Shown: positions 1 through 8,860, counted from the first letter of the stretch. The stretch: 64,000 nt of DNA from JAZBPO01 sp963691775 (GCA_963691775.1 OY829369.1:1488001-1552000), one strand, 5' to 3'. Made by a program: numbers and translations. The notes: generated by a model not told the origin, from the sequence alone.

Positions 1-140
1 TGACCTGGCCATTCGAGGGAGCGCTGGAAGCAGCTCGCATGACCCTTGACGAATTCGATGAAACGCTCGGCGGTAGCCGCTTCTTCCGGATGGCGCAGGC
101 CGTAGGCGGCGAGCGCGGTAAGCAGGGGTTGTCGGTGCAT
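1..140 (-). CDS. NUDIX hydrolase, N-terminal fragment (runs off window)
   Basis: Reading leftward from an ATG at 140, the frame stays open to the window edge for about 46 residues beginning MHRQPLLTALAAYGLRHPEE. This helical leader, with a Leu/Ala-rich first helix followed by HPEEA, an RFIEFV segment and a Cys-Phe-x-Arg-Ser stretch, resembles the region that precedes the Nudix fold in a common family of proteobacterial NUDIX hydrolases. The Nudix box itself lies outside the window, so the assignment rests on the leader only. It is divergent from the downstream monooxygenase gene. Confidence 0.55.
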   Translation of the reverse strand, partial: MHRQPLLTALAAYGLRHPEEAATAERFIEFVKGHASCFQRSLEWPG

Positions 141-255
141 GAGGCCTCCCATCGGCGACGAGAGTCTGGGGGGATGCCGCCGACACGTCCAGCCGCGGCA
201 ACGACGCACCCTCGGGTACACTCGGCCATCCAACACACGACGGAGAGGGACACGC

Positions 256-540
256 ATGATCGCAATCACCGCAAAGATTCCAGTGAAGGCCGGCAGCGAA
301 GCCGACTTCGAGCAGGCGATGCTGGCCATGGCAGAGCAAGTTCGCGCCAACGAGCCGGGCAACAAGATGTACACGCTGTGCAAAGGTGACGACGGCGCGT
401 ACGTCATGATGGAGCTCTACGACGACATGGCCGCCGTGGATGCCCACCGCAATTCAGATCACTACAAGGCGGGCGGCGCGAGCCTCGGCCCGTTCATTGG
501 CGGCGCACCTGAGATCAGCATCATGGAAGTGATCGGCTGA
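256..540 (+). CDS. Antibiotic biosynthesis monooxygenase (ABM) domain protein
   Basis: A 94-residue protein consisting of a single dimeric alpha-beta barrel (ABM/YgiN-like) domain. It starts MIAITAKIPVKAGSEADFEQ, continues with a helix containing MLAMAEQVRANEPGN, has a central YTLCKGDD strand, and ends in a strand with PEISIMEVIG. Family members act as small quinol or heme-type monooxygenases or as ring-cleavage accessory proteins. The substrate cannot be predicted. The ATG at 256 was chosen because it starts the fold directly and follows GGAGAGG; longer in-frame upstream sequence is Arg-rich and not conserved-looking. It is a single gene, followed by a REP-like palindrome. Confidence 0.8.
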   Translation: MIAITAKIPVKAGSEADFEQAMLAMAEQVRANEPGNKMYTLCKGDDGAYVMMELYDDMAAVDAHRNSDHYKAGGASLGPFIGGAPEISIMEVIG

Positions 541-601
541 GCCGATCGCCGCTGACGCGTTCCGCGCTCCGCTGGCGCGGCACCCCCCAATACACCCATC
601 T

Positions 602-646
602 CGCCGAACCTGAATATGGGGTCTGACCCCATATTCAGGTTCGGCG
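602..646. repeat. REP-like palindrome, copy 1 (perfect)
   Basis: A near-ideal inverted repeat: two 22-bp arms (602-623 and 625-646) match exactly around a single central T. The core is gaacctgaatatggggtc and its reverse complement. Copies 2 and 3 at 1457-1493 and 1510-1545 share the left arm but have imperfect right arms. The copies bracket a RAYT transposase, the usual arrangement of REP elements. This copy may also act as a transcription terminator for the upstream gene. Confidence 0.85.
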
Positions 647-793
647 CGTTCAGGCCTTCGCGCGCACAGGCGAGGCGAGCTTATCCGTCGACGCGACGGG
701 CTTTCGCCCACGTTCCTATGCGCTCTTGCCGCTCACCGAAAACCCTGACCGGCGTTCACGCTTAGAGCACCCTTCGCTCGCTGAGAAGCCGCA

Positions 794-1390
794 ATGGCTA
801 GGCCACGCCGTCTCTACGTCCCGGATATTCCAGCGCACGTGGTTCATAGGGGGGTCGAGCGTCGGCCGGTCTTCTTCTCGGATTCCGATCACGCGCGTTT
901 CCTCGATCTCCTTTGCGAAGGTTCGGGCCGGTACGGCGTCGCGATCCACGCGTACGTGCTGATGACAAACCACGTTCACATACTGATGACGCCGGAGTCA
1001 CAGGATTCAATCTCGAACCTCATGCGCTTCCTCGGCGGCGCGTACGTGCCCGAGCTAAACAAGCGCCTCGAGCGATCAGGGCATCTGTGGGGCGGTCGAC
1101 ACCACTCGAGCCTCATCACCGATCCACACTACCTGCTCGCCTGCTATCGCTACATTGAGCTGAATCCGGTTCGCGCAGGCCTCAGCCGCCATCCGGGCGG
1201 GTACCCTTGGTCAAGCCATCGCGGCAATGCCCTGGGTGCGCCGAACGCCCTGATCACCCCGCACGAGGAATATCTGACGCTGAGCAGCACCCGCGAAGGA
1301 CGTCTCCGCGCCTATGCAAGGCTGTTCGAGCCGGAAACGCTCGCGAGCAGCAAAGTGACGGAAGAAGCGGCTCGTTTTCGCCGCCGCTAG
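794..1390 (+). CDS. REP-associated tyrosine transposase (RAYT, IS200/IS605 Y1 family)
   Basis: A 198-residue Y1-type HUH transposase. The N-terminal strand HVVHRGVERRPVFF, the HUH metal-binding motif in TNHVHILMTP, the HLWGGRHHS segment and the catalytic-tyrosine helix CYRYIELNPVRAGL are all present in the right order, so the protein appears intact. RAYTs are single-copy chromosomal relatives of IS200 transposases. They bind and nick the REP palindromes around them and are thought to spread or maintain REP sequences. Here one REP-like copy lies 147 bp upstream and two lie 66-154 bp downstream. There is no sign of IS200-type ends beyond those palindromes. Confidence 0.92.
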   Translation: MARPRRLYVPDIPAHVVHRGVERRPVFFSDSDHARFLDLLCEGSGRYGVAIHAYVLMTNHVHILMTPESQDSISNLMRFLGGAYVPELNKRLERSGHLWGGRHHSSLITDPHYLLACYRYIELNPVRAGLSRHPGGYPWSSHRGNALGAPNALITPHEEYLTLSSTREGRLRAYARLFEPETLASSKVTEEAARFRRR

Positions 1391-1456
1391 CGGAAGGGAC
1401 GCGACATGCGGCTCGACGCACAGGGCGAGATCCTCGTGCGCCTGCCTCGATCGCGC

Positions 1457-1493
1457 GAACCTGAATATGGGGTCTGACCCCCTGTTCAGGTTC
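1457..1493. repeat. REP-like palindrome, copy 2
   Basis: Same left arm as copy 1 (gaacctgaatatggggtc), then tgacccc and a right arm ctgttcaggttc. The arm pairing is broken in the middle (atat against ctgt). It lies 66 bp after the RAYT stop codon and in the same orientation as copies 1 and 3. The spacing from start of copy 2 to start of copy 3 is 53 bp, giving a direct-repeat pair. Confidence 0.8.
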
Positions 1494-1509
1494 AGAGGGT
1501 GGGGCGGTC

Positions 1510-1545
1510 GAACCTGAATATGGGGTCTGACCCCTTGTTCAGGTT
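1510..1545. repeat. REP-like palindrome, copy 3
   Basis: Identical to copy 2 except for a ccccttgttc in place of cccctgttc-type junction; the left arm is unchanged. It ends only 7 bp beyond the cobT stop codon, which reads in from the other side, so the hairpin is well placed to end or stabilise the cobST transcript. Confidence 0.8.
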
Positions 1546-1552
1546 GGTGGGG

Positions 1553-3391
1553 TCAGCGCGCGGCGGTGCGTGTTCGCGGTGCGTCTATGTCGAACAGGGC
1601 TGCGAGCTGCTCTGTCATGGCGTCGCCCAGCTGCTCTGCGTCGGTGATGGTGACGGCCCGGCGATAGTGGTGGGTGACGTCGTGGCCAATGCCGATGGCG
1701 ACAAGCTGAACCTGGGAGTGGTTCTCGATCTGGTCGATCGCGTACTTCAGATGCTGCTCGAGGTAGTTCGACGGATTCACGAGCAGCGTCGAGTTATCGA
1801 CGGGCAGCCCGTCCGAGATGACCATGAGCAGCTTGCGCTGCTCGGAGCGGGTGACGATGCGGTTGTGCGCCCAGATGAGCGCCTCGCCGTCGATGTTCTC
1901 CTTCAGCAGGTCCTCTCGCATCATCAGGCCGAGATTGCGCTTCGCCCGCCGCCAGGGATCGTCCGCGCTCTTGTAGACGATGTGGCGCAGGTCATTCAGG
2001 CGCCCGGGCTGTGACGGCTTGCCGTTGGTGATCCAGTCTTCGCGAGACTGGCCGCCGCGCCAGGCGCGCGTCGTGAAGCCGAGAATCTCCACCTTGACCG
2101 CGCAGCGCTCGAGCGTCTGACCGAGGATGTCCGCGCACATGGCCGCGATGGCAATGGAGCGTCCGCGCATCGAACCGGAGCTGTCGATGAGCAGCGTAAC
2201 GACCGTGTCGCGAAACTCGATCTCGCGCTCCTGCTTGAAGGCAAGCGGATGCGACGGGTCGATGATGATCGACGACAGCCGCGCCGTATCGAGAATCCCT
2301 TCCTCCAGATCGAAGTCCCAGCTGCGATTCTGCTGCGCCATGAGCCGGCGCTGGAGGCGGTTGGCAAGGCGCGACGTGGCCATCTGCACGGCCTGCAATT
2401 GCGCATCGAGCATGCCGCGCAGGCGCTCGAGCTCTGCGGGATCACACAGCTCGCCCGCCGTGATCACTTCGTCATAGCGCTCCGTGTAGGGCGTGTAGTC
2501 GAAGTCGACGCGGATGCGGCCGGCCTCATCCTGGGGCGGAGGCGGCGGATCCTCGCCGTCTTCCTGCCCTTCGGCATCGCTGTCGTCCTGCTGGGCGTCG
2601 AGTTCCATCAGCGCGGCTTCGCCGTCGGAGCTCTCGTCCATGCTCATTTCGTCGTCGAGCGCGACGTCCTGGGGCTGGAGCTCTCCGGAGCTCTCGCTCT
2701 GATCCGACAGGCTCTCCATGTCGTCCTGCTCATCCTGCCCCTCGGACTGCTCGTCAAGATCGGAGCCGAGGCCGAGATCGGAGATGAGCGTGCGCGAGAG
2801 GCGCGAAAAGGCTTGCTGGTCGTCAATGGCCTCGACGAGCGCGTCGAGATCGCCCCCGGCGCGCTCCTCCACGAACTCGCGCCACTGCTCAACGATGGGG
2901 CGGGCGGCGGCGGGCAGTTCGCGGCCGGTGAGGCGCTCGCGGAGCATGAGCCCAACGGCCATGCCAAGGGGCGCTTCGTTGCGCGTCTGGATGCGATCGA
3001 AGGCGGCGCGTCGGCAATCCTGCTCGAGGGACGCATCGAGATTGTCGGCCACGCCCTCCATGCGCCGGGCACCCATCGCGTTGCAGCGCGCTTCCTCGAC
3101 GGACTCGTACAGGTCCAAGCCCGGGCCTGCGGGCGGTCGATTCACGGCATGCAGATCGGGGTCGTGATGCGCAATGCGCAGGGCAAAGGCGTCAGCGATG
3201 CCGCGCACAGCGCTGATCTCAGTCGCGTCGGACCCAAGCTGCGGCAAGGGCACGCGCGCACGATTGCCGCGCAGGGTCGGCGTGCCCTGACCAAAGGCGA
3301 CCTCGAGTTCGTCGTCCCCCGCAAGTGCACGCATCGTGGCGATGGTCGCGCGCTTGAAGGGCTCGAACGGTTCGTCGGCGTCGGCACTCAC
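1553..3391 (-). CDS. cobT: Cobaltochelatase subunit CobT (VWA domain)
   Basis: A 612-residue CobT homologue, about the family's usual length. The N-terminal half is helical (HRxD-poor, with DLYESVEEARCNAMG and the Arg/Glu-rich VADNLDASLEQDCR region). A very acidic linker (residues ~230-310) is followed by a C-terminal von Willebrand A domain with a complete MIDAS motif LLIDSSGSMRG at ~430-440. CobT works with the AAA+ protein CobS and the large subunit CobN to insert cobalt into hydrogenobyrinate diamide in aerobic B12 synthesis. The gene starts with GTG at 3391, 12 bp after cobS. No cobN or other cob gene lies in the window, so the cobalamin role is inferred from family membership only. Confidence 0.88.
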   Translation of the reverse strand: MSADADEPFEPFKRATIATMRALAGDDELEVAFGQGTPTLRGNRARVPLPQLGSDATEISAVRGIADAFALRIAHHDPDLHAVNRPPAGPGLDLYESVEEARCNAMGARRMEGVADNLDASLEQDCRRAAFDRIQTRNEAPLGMAVGLMLRERLTGRELPAAARPIVEQWREFVEERAGGDLDALVEAIDDQQAFSRLSRTLISDLGLGSDLDEQSEGQDEQDDMESLSDQSESSGELQPQDVALDDEMSMDESSDGEAALMELDAQQDDSDAEGQEDGEDPPPPPQDEAGRIRVDFDYTPYTERYDEVITAGELCDPAELERLRGMLDAQLQAVQMATSRLANRLQRRLMAQQNRSWDFDLEEGILDTARLSSIIIDPSHPLAFKQEREIEFRDTVVTLLIDSSGSMRGRSIAIAAMCADILGQTLERCAVKVEILGFTTRAWRGGQSREDWITNGKPSQPGRLNDLRHIVYKSADDPWRRAKRNLGLMMREDLLKENIDGEALIWAHNRIVTRSEQRKLLMVISDGLPVDNSTLLVNPSNYLEQHLKYAIDQIENHSQVQLVAIGIGHDVTHHYRRAVTITDAEQLGDAMTEQLAALFDIDAPRTRTAAR

Positions 3392-3403
3392 GACCGGATT
3401 CCG

Positions 3404-4399
3404 TCAGGCCCGTTTCGCGATCGCGCCCGTCGCATCACCGAGATCCGCGCCCATGCAGCGCTGGTAGTACTCGGCCACGATCGGTCGCTCCATCTCGTCG
3501 CATTTGTTCAGGAACGACACGCGGAAGGCGTAGGCCAGGTCCTGGAAGATCGTCGCGTTCTGCGCCCAGGAAATGACGGTCCGCGGCGACATTACGATGG
3601 ACAGCTCGCCAGAAATGAAGCCGCGCCGCGTCAGGTCCGCGACGGCCACCATGTTGGCAATCTTCCGACGCCCCTCGTCGTCCTGATACTCGGGCAACTT
3701 CGCCAGCACGATCTCTTCCTCCACCTCGTGGGCGAGGTAGTTGAGCGTGGTGACGACGTTCCAGCGGTCCATCTGGCCCTGATTGAGCTGCTGGGTGCCG
3801 TGATACAGGCCCGTGGTGTCGCCGAGGCCGATCGTGTTCGTGGTTGCAAAGAGTCGGAACGAGGGGTGCGGTGCGATGACGCGGTTCTGATCCAGGAGCG
3901 TGAGCTTGCCCTCGACCTCGAGCACGCGCTGGATGACGAACATGACGTCCGGGCGGCCGGCGTCGTACTCATCGAACACCAGGGCCACGGGATGCTGCAG
4001 CGCCCAGGGCAGCATGCCTTCGCGGAATTCGGTGATCTGCTTGCCGTCCTGGAGCACGATCGCGTCCTTGCCGATCAGGTCGATGCGGCTGATGTGCGAA
4101 TCCAGGTTGATGCGAATGCACGGCCAGTGCAGACGCGCTGCCACCTGCTCGATGTGGGTCGATTTACCTGTGCCGTGGTAGCCCTGAACCATGACGCGGC
4201 GGTTGTGCGCGAAGCCGGCGAGGATCGCGAGCGTCGTTTCCGTGTCGAACTGATAGCTCGGATCAAGGTCCGGGACGTACTCGCTGCGATGGCTGAACGC
4301 CGGAACCTGCATGTCGATGTCGAGGCCGAAGGTCTCGCGTACGGACACCGTGGTGTCGGGCGAGGAATCCGCGGACAGGGTGGACTCGTGGATGCTCAT
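3404..4399 (-). CDS. cobS: Cobaltochelatase AAA+ subunit CobS
   Basis: A 331-residue MoxR-related AAA+ ATPase. Walker A is VQGYHGTGKS at residues ~71-80, Walker B is LVFDEYDAGRPD at ~138-149, sensor 1 is RLFATTNTIG, and the C-terminal lid holds MSPRTVISWA. The N-terminal segment with YVPDLDPSYQFD is characteristic of CobS. It supplies ATP hydrolysis to the cobalt chelatase with CobT, encoded immediately downstream. The ATG at 4399 (MSIHESTL) was chosen over upstream in-frame codons, which encode unrelated Arg/Ala-rich sequence. It is divergent from the histidine phosphatase gene, with 212 bp between. Confidence 0.9.
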   Translation of the reverse strand: MSIHESTLSADSSPDTTVSVRETFGLDIDMQVPAFSHRSEYVPDLDPSYQFDTETTLAILAGFAHNRRVMVQGYHGTGKSTHIEQVAARLHWPCIRINLDSHISRIDLIGKDAIVLQDGKQITEFREGMLPWALQHPVALVFDEYDAGRPDVMFVIQRVLEVEGKLTLLDQNRVIAPHPSFRLFATTNTIGLGDTTGLYHGTQQLNQGQMDRWNVVTTLNYLAHEVEEEIVLAKLPEYQDDEGRRKIANMVAVADLTRRGFISGELSIVMSPRTVISWAQNATIFQDLAYAFRVSFLNKCDEMERPIVAEYYQRCMGADLGDATGAIAKRA

Positions 4400-4611
4400 A
4401 GGAATTCCAGGGATGCGGGCGGAAATCGCTCGGGCCGCAAGGCGTTCGATCCGAGCCCGAGGGGCACCATGACCGACCGGCCGGGGCGGCCACGAACAGC
4501 GCCGCCGTATTGAGCCGAACTGAACCCTGAAACACAAGGCAGGGTCCGGCCGCTGATCGCAGGCGGCAGCCTGCTATGCTCGCCGCCCCGCGCGCGCCCC
4601 CAGGAGACCCC

Positions 4612-5160
4612 ATGGCCCTCGTCAGAATGATCCGCCACGGCAAGGCCGCGGCCGGCTGGGACGGCCATCCGGACCCCGGGCTCGACGCACTCGGCGCGCG
4701 GCAGGCGCAGACGGTCGCCGATGCGCTCGCCGGACTGGAACGGTGCGCGATCCTTACTTCGCCGCTCGCGCGCGCCCGCGAAACTGCAGCCCCGATCGCC
4801 GATCACTGGGACCTAGATCCGCTCGTCGAACCGCGCATCGCGGAAATTCCTTCGCCCACCCAGGATCTGGAAGCGCGCGCAGCCTGGCTGCGCGCGGCCA
4901 TGGCGGGCACCTGGGACGATCTGGACGATACCTACCGCGCCTGGCGAGACGATGTGCTGGGCGCACTTGCCGAGCTGCAGGAAGACGCGCTCATGTTCAG
5001 CCATTTCGTGGCAATCAACGCAGCCGTGGGCGCCTGCCGGGGTGAGGATGCACTCATGGTGTTCCGCCCGGGCTACTGCTCAGTGACCACCTTCGAAGTC
5101 GGCAACGGTGAGGTGCGCCTGGTCGACCTCGGCAGTGAAGCCGACACCGAGGTGCGCTGA
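4612..5160 (+). CDS. Histidine phosphatase superfamily protein
   Basis: A 182-residue branch-1 histidine phosphatase. The RHG motif with the phospho-accepting His is MIRHGKAAAGW near the N-terminus, the Arg pocket residue lies in TSPLARARETA, and the second catalytic His is in MFSHFVAINA. Family members are phosphomonoesterases or phosphoglycerate mutases; some act in cobalamin synthesis (CobC). The neighbouring divergent cobST makes that possible but it is not shown. The ATG at 4612 follows a clear AGGAG; an earlier in-frame ATG at 4576 would add a proline-rich leader. The MFS gene starts 11 bp downstream, so the two are probably co-transcribed. Confidence 0.85.
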   Translation: MALVRMIRHGKAAAGWDGHPDPGLDALGARQAQTVADALAGLERCAILTSPLARARETAAPIADHWDLDPLVEPRIAEIPSPTQDLEARAAWLRAAMAGTWDDLDDTYRAWRDDVLGALAELQEDALMFSHFVAINAAVGACRGEDALMVFRPGYCSVTTFEVGNGEVRLVDLGSEADTEVR

Positions 5161-5171
5161 GCACGCCAGCC

Positions 5172-6416
5172 GTGACCGAACCCACCCCCACACCCAGCGC
5201 GCAGATCAATCTGCGCCGCGCCTACACGATCCTGTTCACCTGCCTCGTCGCCGTCGGCATGGGGCAGACGATCGTGTTCGCCATCCTGCCCCCCCTCGGA
5301 CGCGAGATCGGCCTTGCCGAGGTGCAGGTGGGCGCCATCATCTCGGCCTCCTCCATCACCTTCTTCCTGGCCTCACCGATCTGGGGCCGCACGTCCGATC
5401 GCTGGGGGCGCAAACGCGTGCTCCTGATCGGTCTCGTGGGCTACACGTTCGGAACGCTGATCTTTGCAACAGGCTTCTGGCTCGCCCTGGCCGGCCTGAT
5501 CACGCCGATTGCAGCTTTCGCCTACCTCACGCTCTCGCGCATGCTGCAGTCCACGATCATGTCCGCGACGCCCCCTGCGGCGAGCGCCTACGTCGCCGAC
5601 GTCACCGACGTCCGTTCGCGCACCAAGGGCATGGGCGGCATCGGCGCGGCCCAGAACGTGGGCTCCATCCTGGGGCCGGCAGCGGGCGGACTGCTGGCGA
5701 GCATCTCGCTGATCCTGCCGCTCTATTTCGCAGCGGGCCTCACCGTCGTCGCGGCCGTGTTGGTACTCGCCTTCCTGCCGGAACCGGTCCGCCAGGTGGC
5801 GCCGAAGCAGATGGCGCGCCTACGCTATCGCGACCCGCGCATCCTGCCGTTCATCGTCGTGGGCGTGCTCATGTTCAGCGGCTTTGCGGTCGTCCAGCAA
5901 ACCCTCGCGTTCCGCTTCCAGGACGTGCTCGGCCTCAGCGGTCAGGAAACCGCCCGGACCTTCGGCTTCGCCATGATGTTCTCAGCCCTCGCCTCGCTCA
6001 TCGCCCAGGGCGTGATCGTCCAGCGCATGAATCTCGCAGCCATGACGCTCCTGCGCATCGCGATGCCGCTGCTCATGGCCGCCTTCGCGGTGATGAGCGC
6101 GACCAACAACGGCACCGCCCTGTTCCTCGCCATGGGCGTGCTCGGACTCGCCATGGGCCTCGCAGGCCCGGGGTTCATGGCTGGCGCTTCGCTCGCCGTC
6201 AGCCAGCAGGAACAGGGTGCGGTTGCGGGGCTTGCGGGTTCCTGCGGACCCCTCGGCTTCACGGTCGGCCCGCTTATCGGAACGCTCCTGTATCAGTACG
6301 AACCGCGCCTGCCCTATCTCATCACGCTGCTGCTGTACGTGCCGCTGCTCGTGTTCGTCTGGCGAGTGAATCCCCGCCCCCACGACGAGCCGCCGCCCTC
6401 ACTCGGCCAATCCTGA
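5172..6416 (+). CDS. MFS transporter, 12-TM drug/metabolite type
   Basis: A 414-residue major facilitator with twelve predicted membrane helices. The loop 2-3 signature is GRTSDRWGRKRVLL (residues ~76-89). The first helix is TILFTCLVAVGMGQTIVFAI and the second half carries a weaker repeat. GTG start at 5172. Overall it resembles proton-driven multidrug or small-molecule exporters, but the substrate is not predictable. It directly follows the histidine phosphatase gene. Confidence 0.85.
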   Translation: MTEPTPTPSAQINLRRAYTILFTCLVAVGMGQTIVFAILPPLGREIGLAEVQVGAIISASSITFFLASPIWGRTSDRWGRKRVLLIGLVGYTFGTLIFATGFWLALAGLITPIAAFAYLTLSRMLQSTIMSATPPAASAYVADVTDVRSRTKGMGGIGAAQNVGSILGPAAGGLLASISLILPLYFAAGLTVVAAVLVLAFLPEPVRQVAPKQMARLRYRDPRILPFIVVGVLMFSGFAVVQQTLAFRFQDVLGLSGQETARTFGFAMMFSALASLIAQGVIVQRMNLAAMTLLRIAMPLLMAAFAVMSATNNGTALFLAMGVLGLAMGLAGPGFMAGASLAVSQQEQGAVAGLAGSCGPLGFTVGPLIGTLLYQYEPRLPYLITLLLYVPLLVFVWRVNPRPHDEPPPSLGQS

Positions 6417-6501
6417 AGCACACTCATCCGCGTCATGAGGCGAATCCGCTGTCGTCTGGCGGGCGCGGATCAGACACTCCAGGTGTTCACAGGAGCCCCC
6501 C

Positions 6502-7287
6502 ATGCGCCTATCCATCGAACTCGTCCCCCGGACCCGCGCCGATTTCGCACACCAGCTCGCGGCAGTCGCAACACACGCAGCAGACCTCGTGATGCATGGT
6601 TTCGACACCATCAACGTGCCGAGCGCACCGCGCTACGGCCTCGATGCCGTGTCGGCCTGCTCCGCGGCGCACGCGCGCGGCTGGTACGGCATTCCGCACC
6701 TGCGCTCCATGGACATTCGCGCAGACGAGGTGGACCTGCTCATAGAGCATCTTCGCGAAGCGCGCGTGCGCGAGGTGCTCATCGTTGCAGGTGATCCTCC
6801 CGCGCGGGGCGCCCCCAGGGCACCGGACATGTCTCCCGATCGCCTCCTCGCAGCGCTCGCAGGGGGCGCCCCGGAAATCACGCGCTATGCGTGCTTCGAT
6901 CCGAATCACGCTCCGGACGCGTGCGCCCTCACACGCATCGAAGAAAAGCTCGCAGCTGGTGCGAGCGGTTTGTTCGCGCAGCCGAGTTTCACCGCCGCCT
7001 CGATCGAACACTGGCAGGGCGCGCTTGCTCCGCGCCTGTCCGCCCGGCAAATCTGGTGGGGCGCAAGCCCGGTGCTGGGCGCGCGCAGCCTCAGCTGGTG
7101 GCAACGCGTGAACCGGGTGGTCTTTCCCGATGACTTCACGCCGACGTTCGACGATTGGAACCGCCGCCTCCCCCTACTTCACCGTGCGGCGCGCGGCGCC
7201 GAAGGCAATCTGTACGTGATGCCGATCAAGGCCCCGATCGACGCAACCCTCGCGCCCCTGCTTCCCGCCGCGGCCCTGCGCGCCTGA
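6502..7287 (+). CDS. Methylenetetrahydrofolate-reductase-like protein (MetF fold)
   Basis: A 261-residue protein of the MetF/MTHFR TIM-barrel family. Recognisable parts are the first strand MRLSIELVPRTRADF, the FDTINVPSAP segment, YGIPHLRSMDI in the place of the MetF HLT region, and REVLIVAGDPP, the typical flavin-site loop. It is somewhat shorter than MetF (~290). The canonical role is FAD-dependent reduction of 5,10-methylene-THF, but relatives of this size also serve C1 transfer or demethylation pathways, and no folate gene lies nearby. The ATG at 6502 follows GGAG. Confidence 0.75.
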   Translation: MRLSIELVPRTRADFAHQLAAVATHAADLVMHGFDTINVPSAPRYGLDAVSACSAAHARGWYGIPHLRSMDIRADEVDLLIEHLREARVREVLIVAGDPPARGAPRAPDMSPDRLLAALAGGAPEITRYACFDPNHAPDACALTRIEEKLAAGASGLFAQPSFTAASIEHWQGALAPRLSARQIWWGASPVLGARSLSWWQRVNRVVFPDDFTPTFDDWNRRLPLLHRAARGAEGNLYVMPIKAPIDATLAPLLPAAALRA

Positions 7288-7432
7288 AGCTCGGCGCGCC
7301 CGGGCAGAGCCCGAACCTCGCCTGAGGCAGACGCCTGCGCACCTCCGCGCGGGTACGCCCGTCGTACGGTTGGATAGAGGCGCGTGCGAACGGCCCCCTG
7401 GCCGCGTCAGGGAAGTGCTCGACCCGCGCCCT

Positions 7433-7774
7433 TCAGTGCACGTCGCGGGGCGACCCCGGATCGACGTTGGACCCATCGGCGACGGTCGACGATCGAAGCG
7501 CCGTGGCGAGCAGCTCGCGGACCATCGCATCCACATCCTCGTTACCGCCCGCAAGCATGCGCGTGCGTACGGCGAGGGCCATGGCCAGCGCCTGCAGCAC
7601 ATCGCCGTTGCCGACGCGGCCGAGGATGGATATCTCCCGATCCAGCGCTTCGAGGACCGCGGTGAGCAGATTGGAAACGTGGACGGGCTGCACCGTTTCG
7701 GGATGCAGCTCGAAGTCGAACTCGAACTGATTGCCGCTCGACGTGGTCGCCCGATACGGCATGTGGCGCGCCAT
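7433..7774 (-). CDS. Conserved hypothetical protein
   Basis: 113 residues beginning MARHMPYRATTSSGNQFEFD. It has a mixed first half with HPETVQPVHVSNLLTAV and a helical second half with GDVLQALAMALAVRTRML. No known domain is recognised. The ATG at 7774 has AAGGAG 8 nt upstream; an in-frame GTG at 7783 overlaps that ribosome binding site and is less likely. It lies 39 bp downstream of holA on the same strand and could be the last gene of the leuS-lptE-holA operon. Confidence 0.65.
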   Translation of the reverse strand: MARHMPYRATTSSGNQFEFDFELHPETVQPVHVSNLLTAVLEALDREISILGRVGNGDVLQALAMALAVRTRMLAGGNEDVDAMVRELLATALRSSTVADGSNVDPGSPRDVH

Positions 7775-7813
7775 GAGGTGCACTCCTTCACATGAGCCCG
7801 TGCAGATGATGCG

Positions 7814-8860
7814 TCAGCCTAGCCAACTTCGTGCGCGCACACCGAGCGGCGTGGTCTTCACCCCGGCAACGCGGAGCACGAGCCGATCGAGCTCGTCCCA
7901 GGGATCGATCGGCGACATGCCCTTCACCGCCTGATCGACGACGGCGAGATCGCGCAGGGCGCCCTCGACCAGCGCGAGCGGCAGGCGCCTCGTCGCCGCC
8001 TTCACGAGGTTCTGCCGACGCGGAAAGACGCGTGCTTCCTTCATCGCCAGTTCCAGGCGATTGCGCTCGTGCGCGGCACGCAGCGCGCGCACTTGCCGCA
8101 GCTCGCGGGCGAGCACGGCTACCAGCGCCAACGGCTCGGCGCCTTCGGCGCGCAGCGTCGCAAGGATGCGGTGCGCGTGTTCGGCATCGGCGGCGAGCAT
8201 GCGATCCGCCAGTTCGAAGGGCGTGTAGCGCGAGTCGTCGTCAAGTTCATCGAGGAGCGCATCGACGGTCCAGACCTGTTCGCGCCCCGCGAGCCCGAGA
8301 CGCGTCACGGTCTGCGCAGCGGCGAGCAGATTGCCCTCGAGACGTGAGGTCAGCAGCGCAAGCGCGTCATCGTCGAGCCGCACCCCTGCGCTCCGGCAGC
8401 GCGCTGACAGCCAGCGCGGCATCTCACCGAGTTCCACCGGCCACACGGGCAGATGCACACCTGCGCGCTCCAGCGTCGTGTACCACTTGGCCTTCTGCGA
8501 GCGCGCATCGAGGCGTGGCATGAGCACAAGCAGGACATCGTCACCCGTTGAAGCTTCAACCCAGGCGGTCAACGCCGCGCCGCCCTCCTTGCCCGGCGCG
8601 GCAGACCGCATGCGCAATTCTAGGAGGCGACGGGACGCAAACAGGGACATGGAACCCGCCGACTGCAGCAGCGCCTGCCAGTCGAAGCCGGGATCGACAT
8701 GAAACAGCTCCCGCTCATCCACGCTCTGCGAACGCGCAGCTGTGCGCACGGCATCTGCCGCTTCCTGCACGAGCAGGGGTTCGTCTCCGGATATCAGATA
8801 AACGGGCGCAAGGCCGCCGGCAAGCTGAGCCGGGAGGTCCTCTGGTCGCCGCAGGCGCAC
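7814..8860 (-). CDS. holA: DNA polymerase III delta subunit HolA
   Basis: A 348-residue clamp-loader delta subunit. The N-terminal AAA+-like fold starts with PVYLISGDEPLLVQEAADAV, a family signature; the usual RRLLELRM strand and the C-terminal collar helices are present. As expected for delta there is no working Walker A. It opens the beta clamp during loading by the gamma complex. It begins 12 bp after lptE; leuS-lptE-holA is the standard gammaproteobacterial order, which makes the assignment secure. Confidence 0.95.
   Translation of the reverse strand: MRLRRPEDLPAQLAGGLAPVYLISGDEPLLVQEAADAVRTAARSQSVDERELFHVDPGFDWQALLQSAGSMSLFASRRLLELRMRSAAPGKEGGAALTAWVEASTGDDVLLVLMPRLDARSQKAKWYTTLERAGVHLPVWPVELGEMPRWLSARCRSAGVRLDDDALALLTSRLEGNLLAAAQTVTRLGLAGREQVWTVDALLDELDDDSRYTPFELADRMLAADAEHAHRILATLRAEGAEPLALVAVLARELRQVRALRAAHERNRLELAMKEARVFPRRQNLVKAATRRLPLALVEGALRDLAVVDQAVKGMSPIDPWDELDRLVLRVAGVKTTPLGVRARSWLG

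Noticed and set aside
2249..4513. 754-residue plus-strand open frame across cobT and cobS
   Set aside because: It is antisense to two genes with clear motifs. The product is Arg/Leu/Val-rich with no domain, which is what high-GC antisense frames give.
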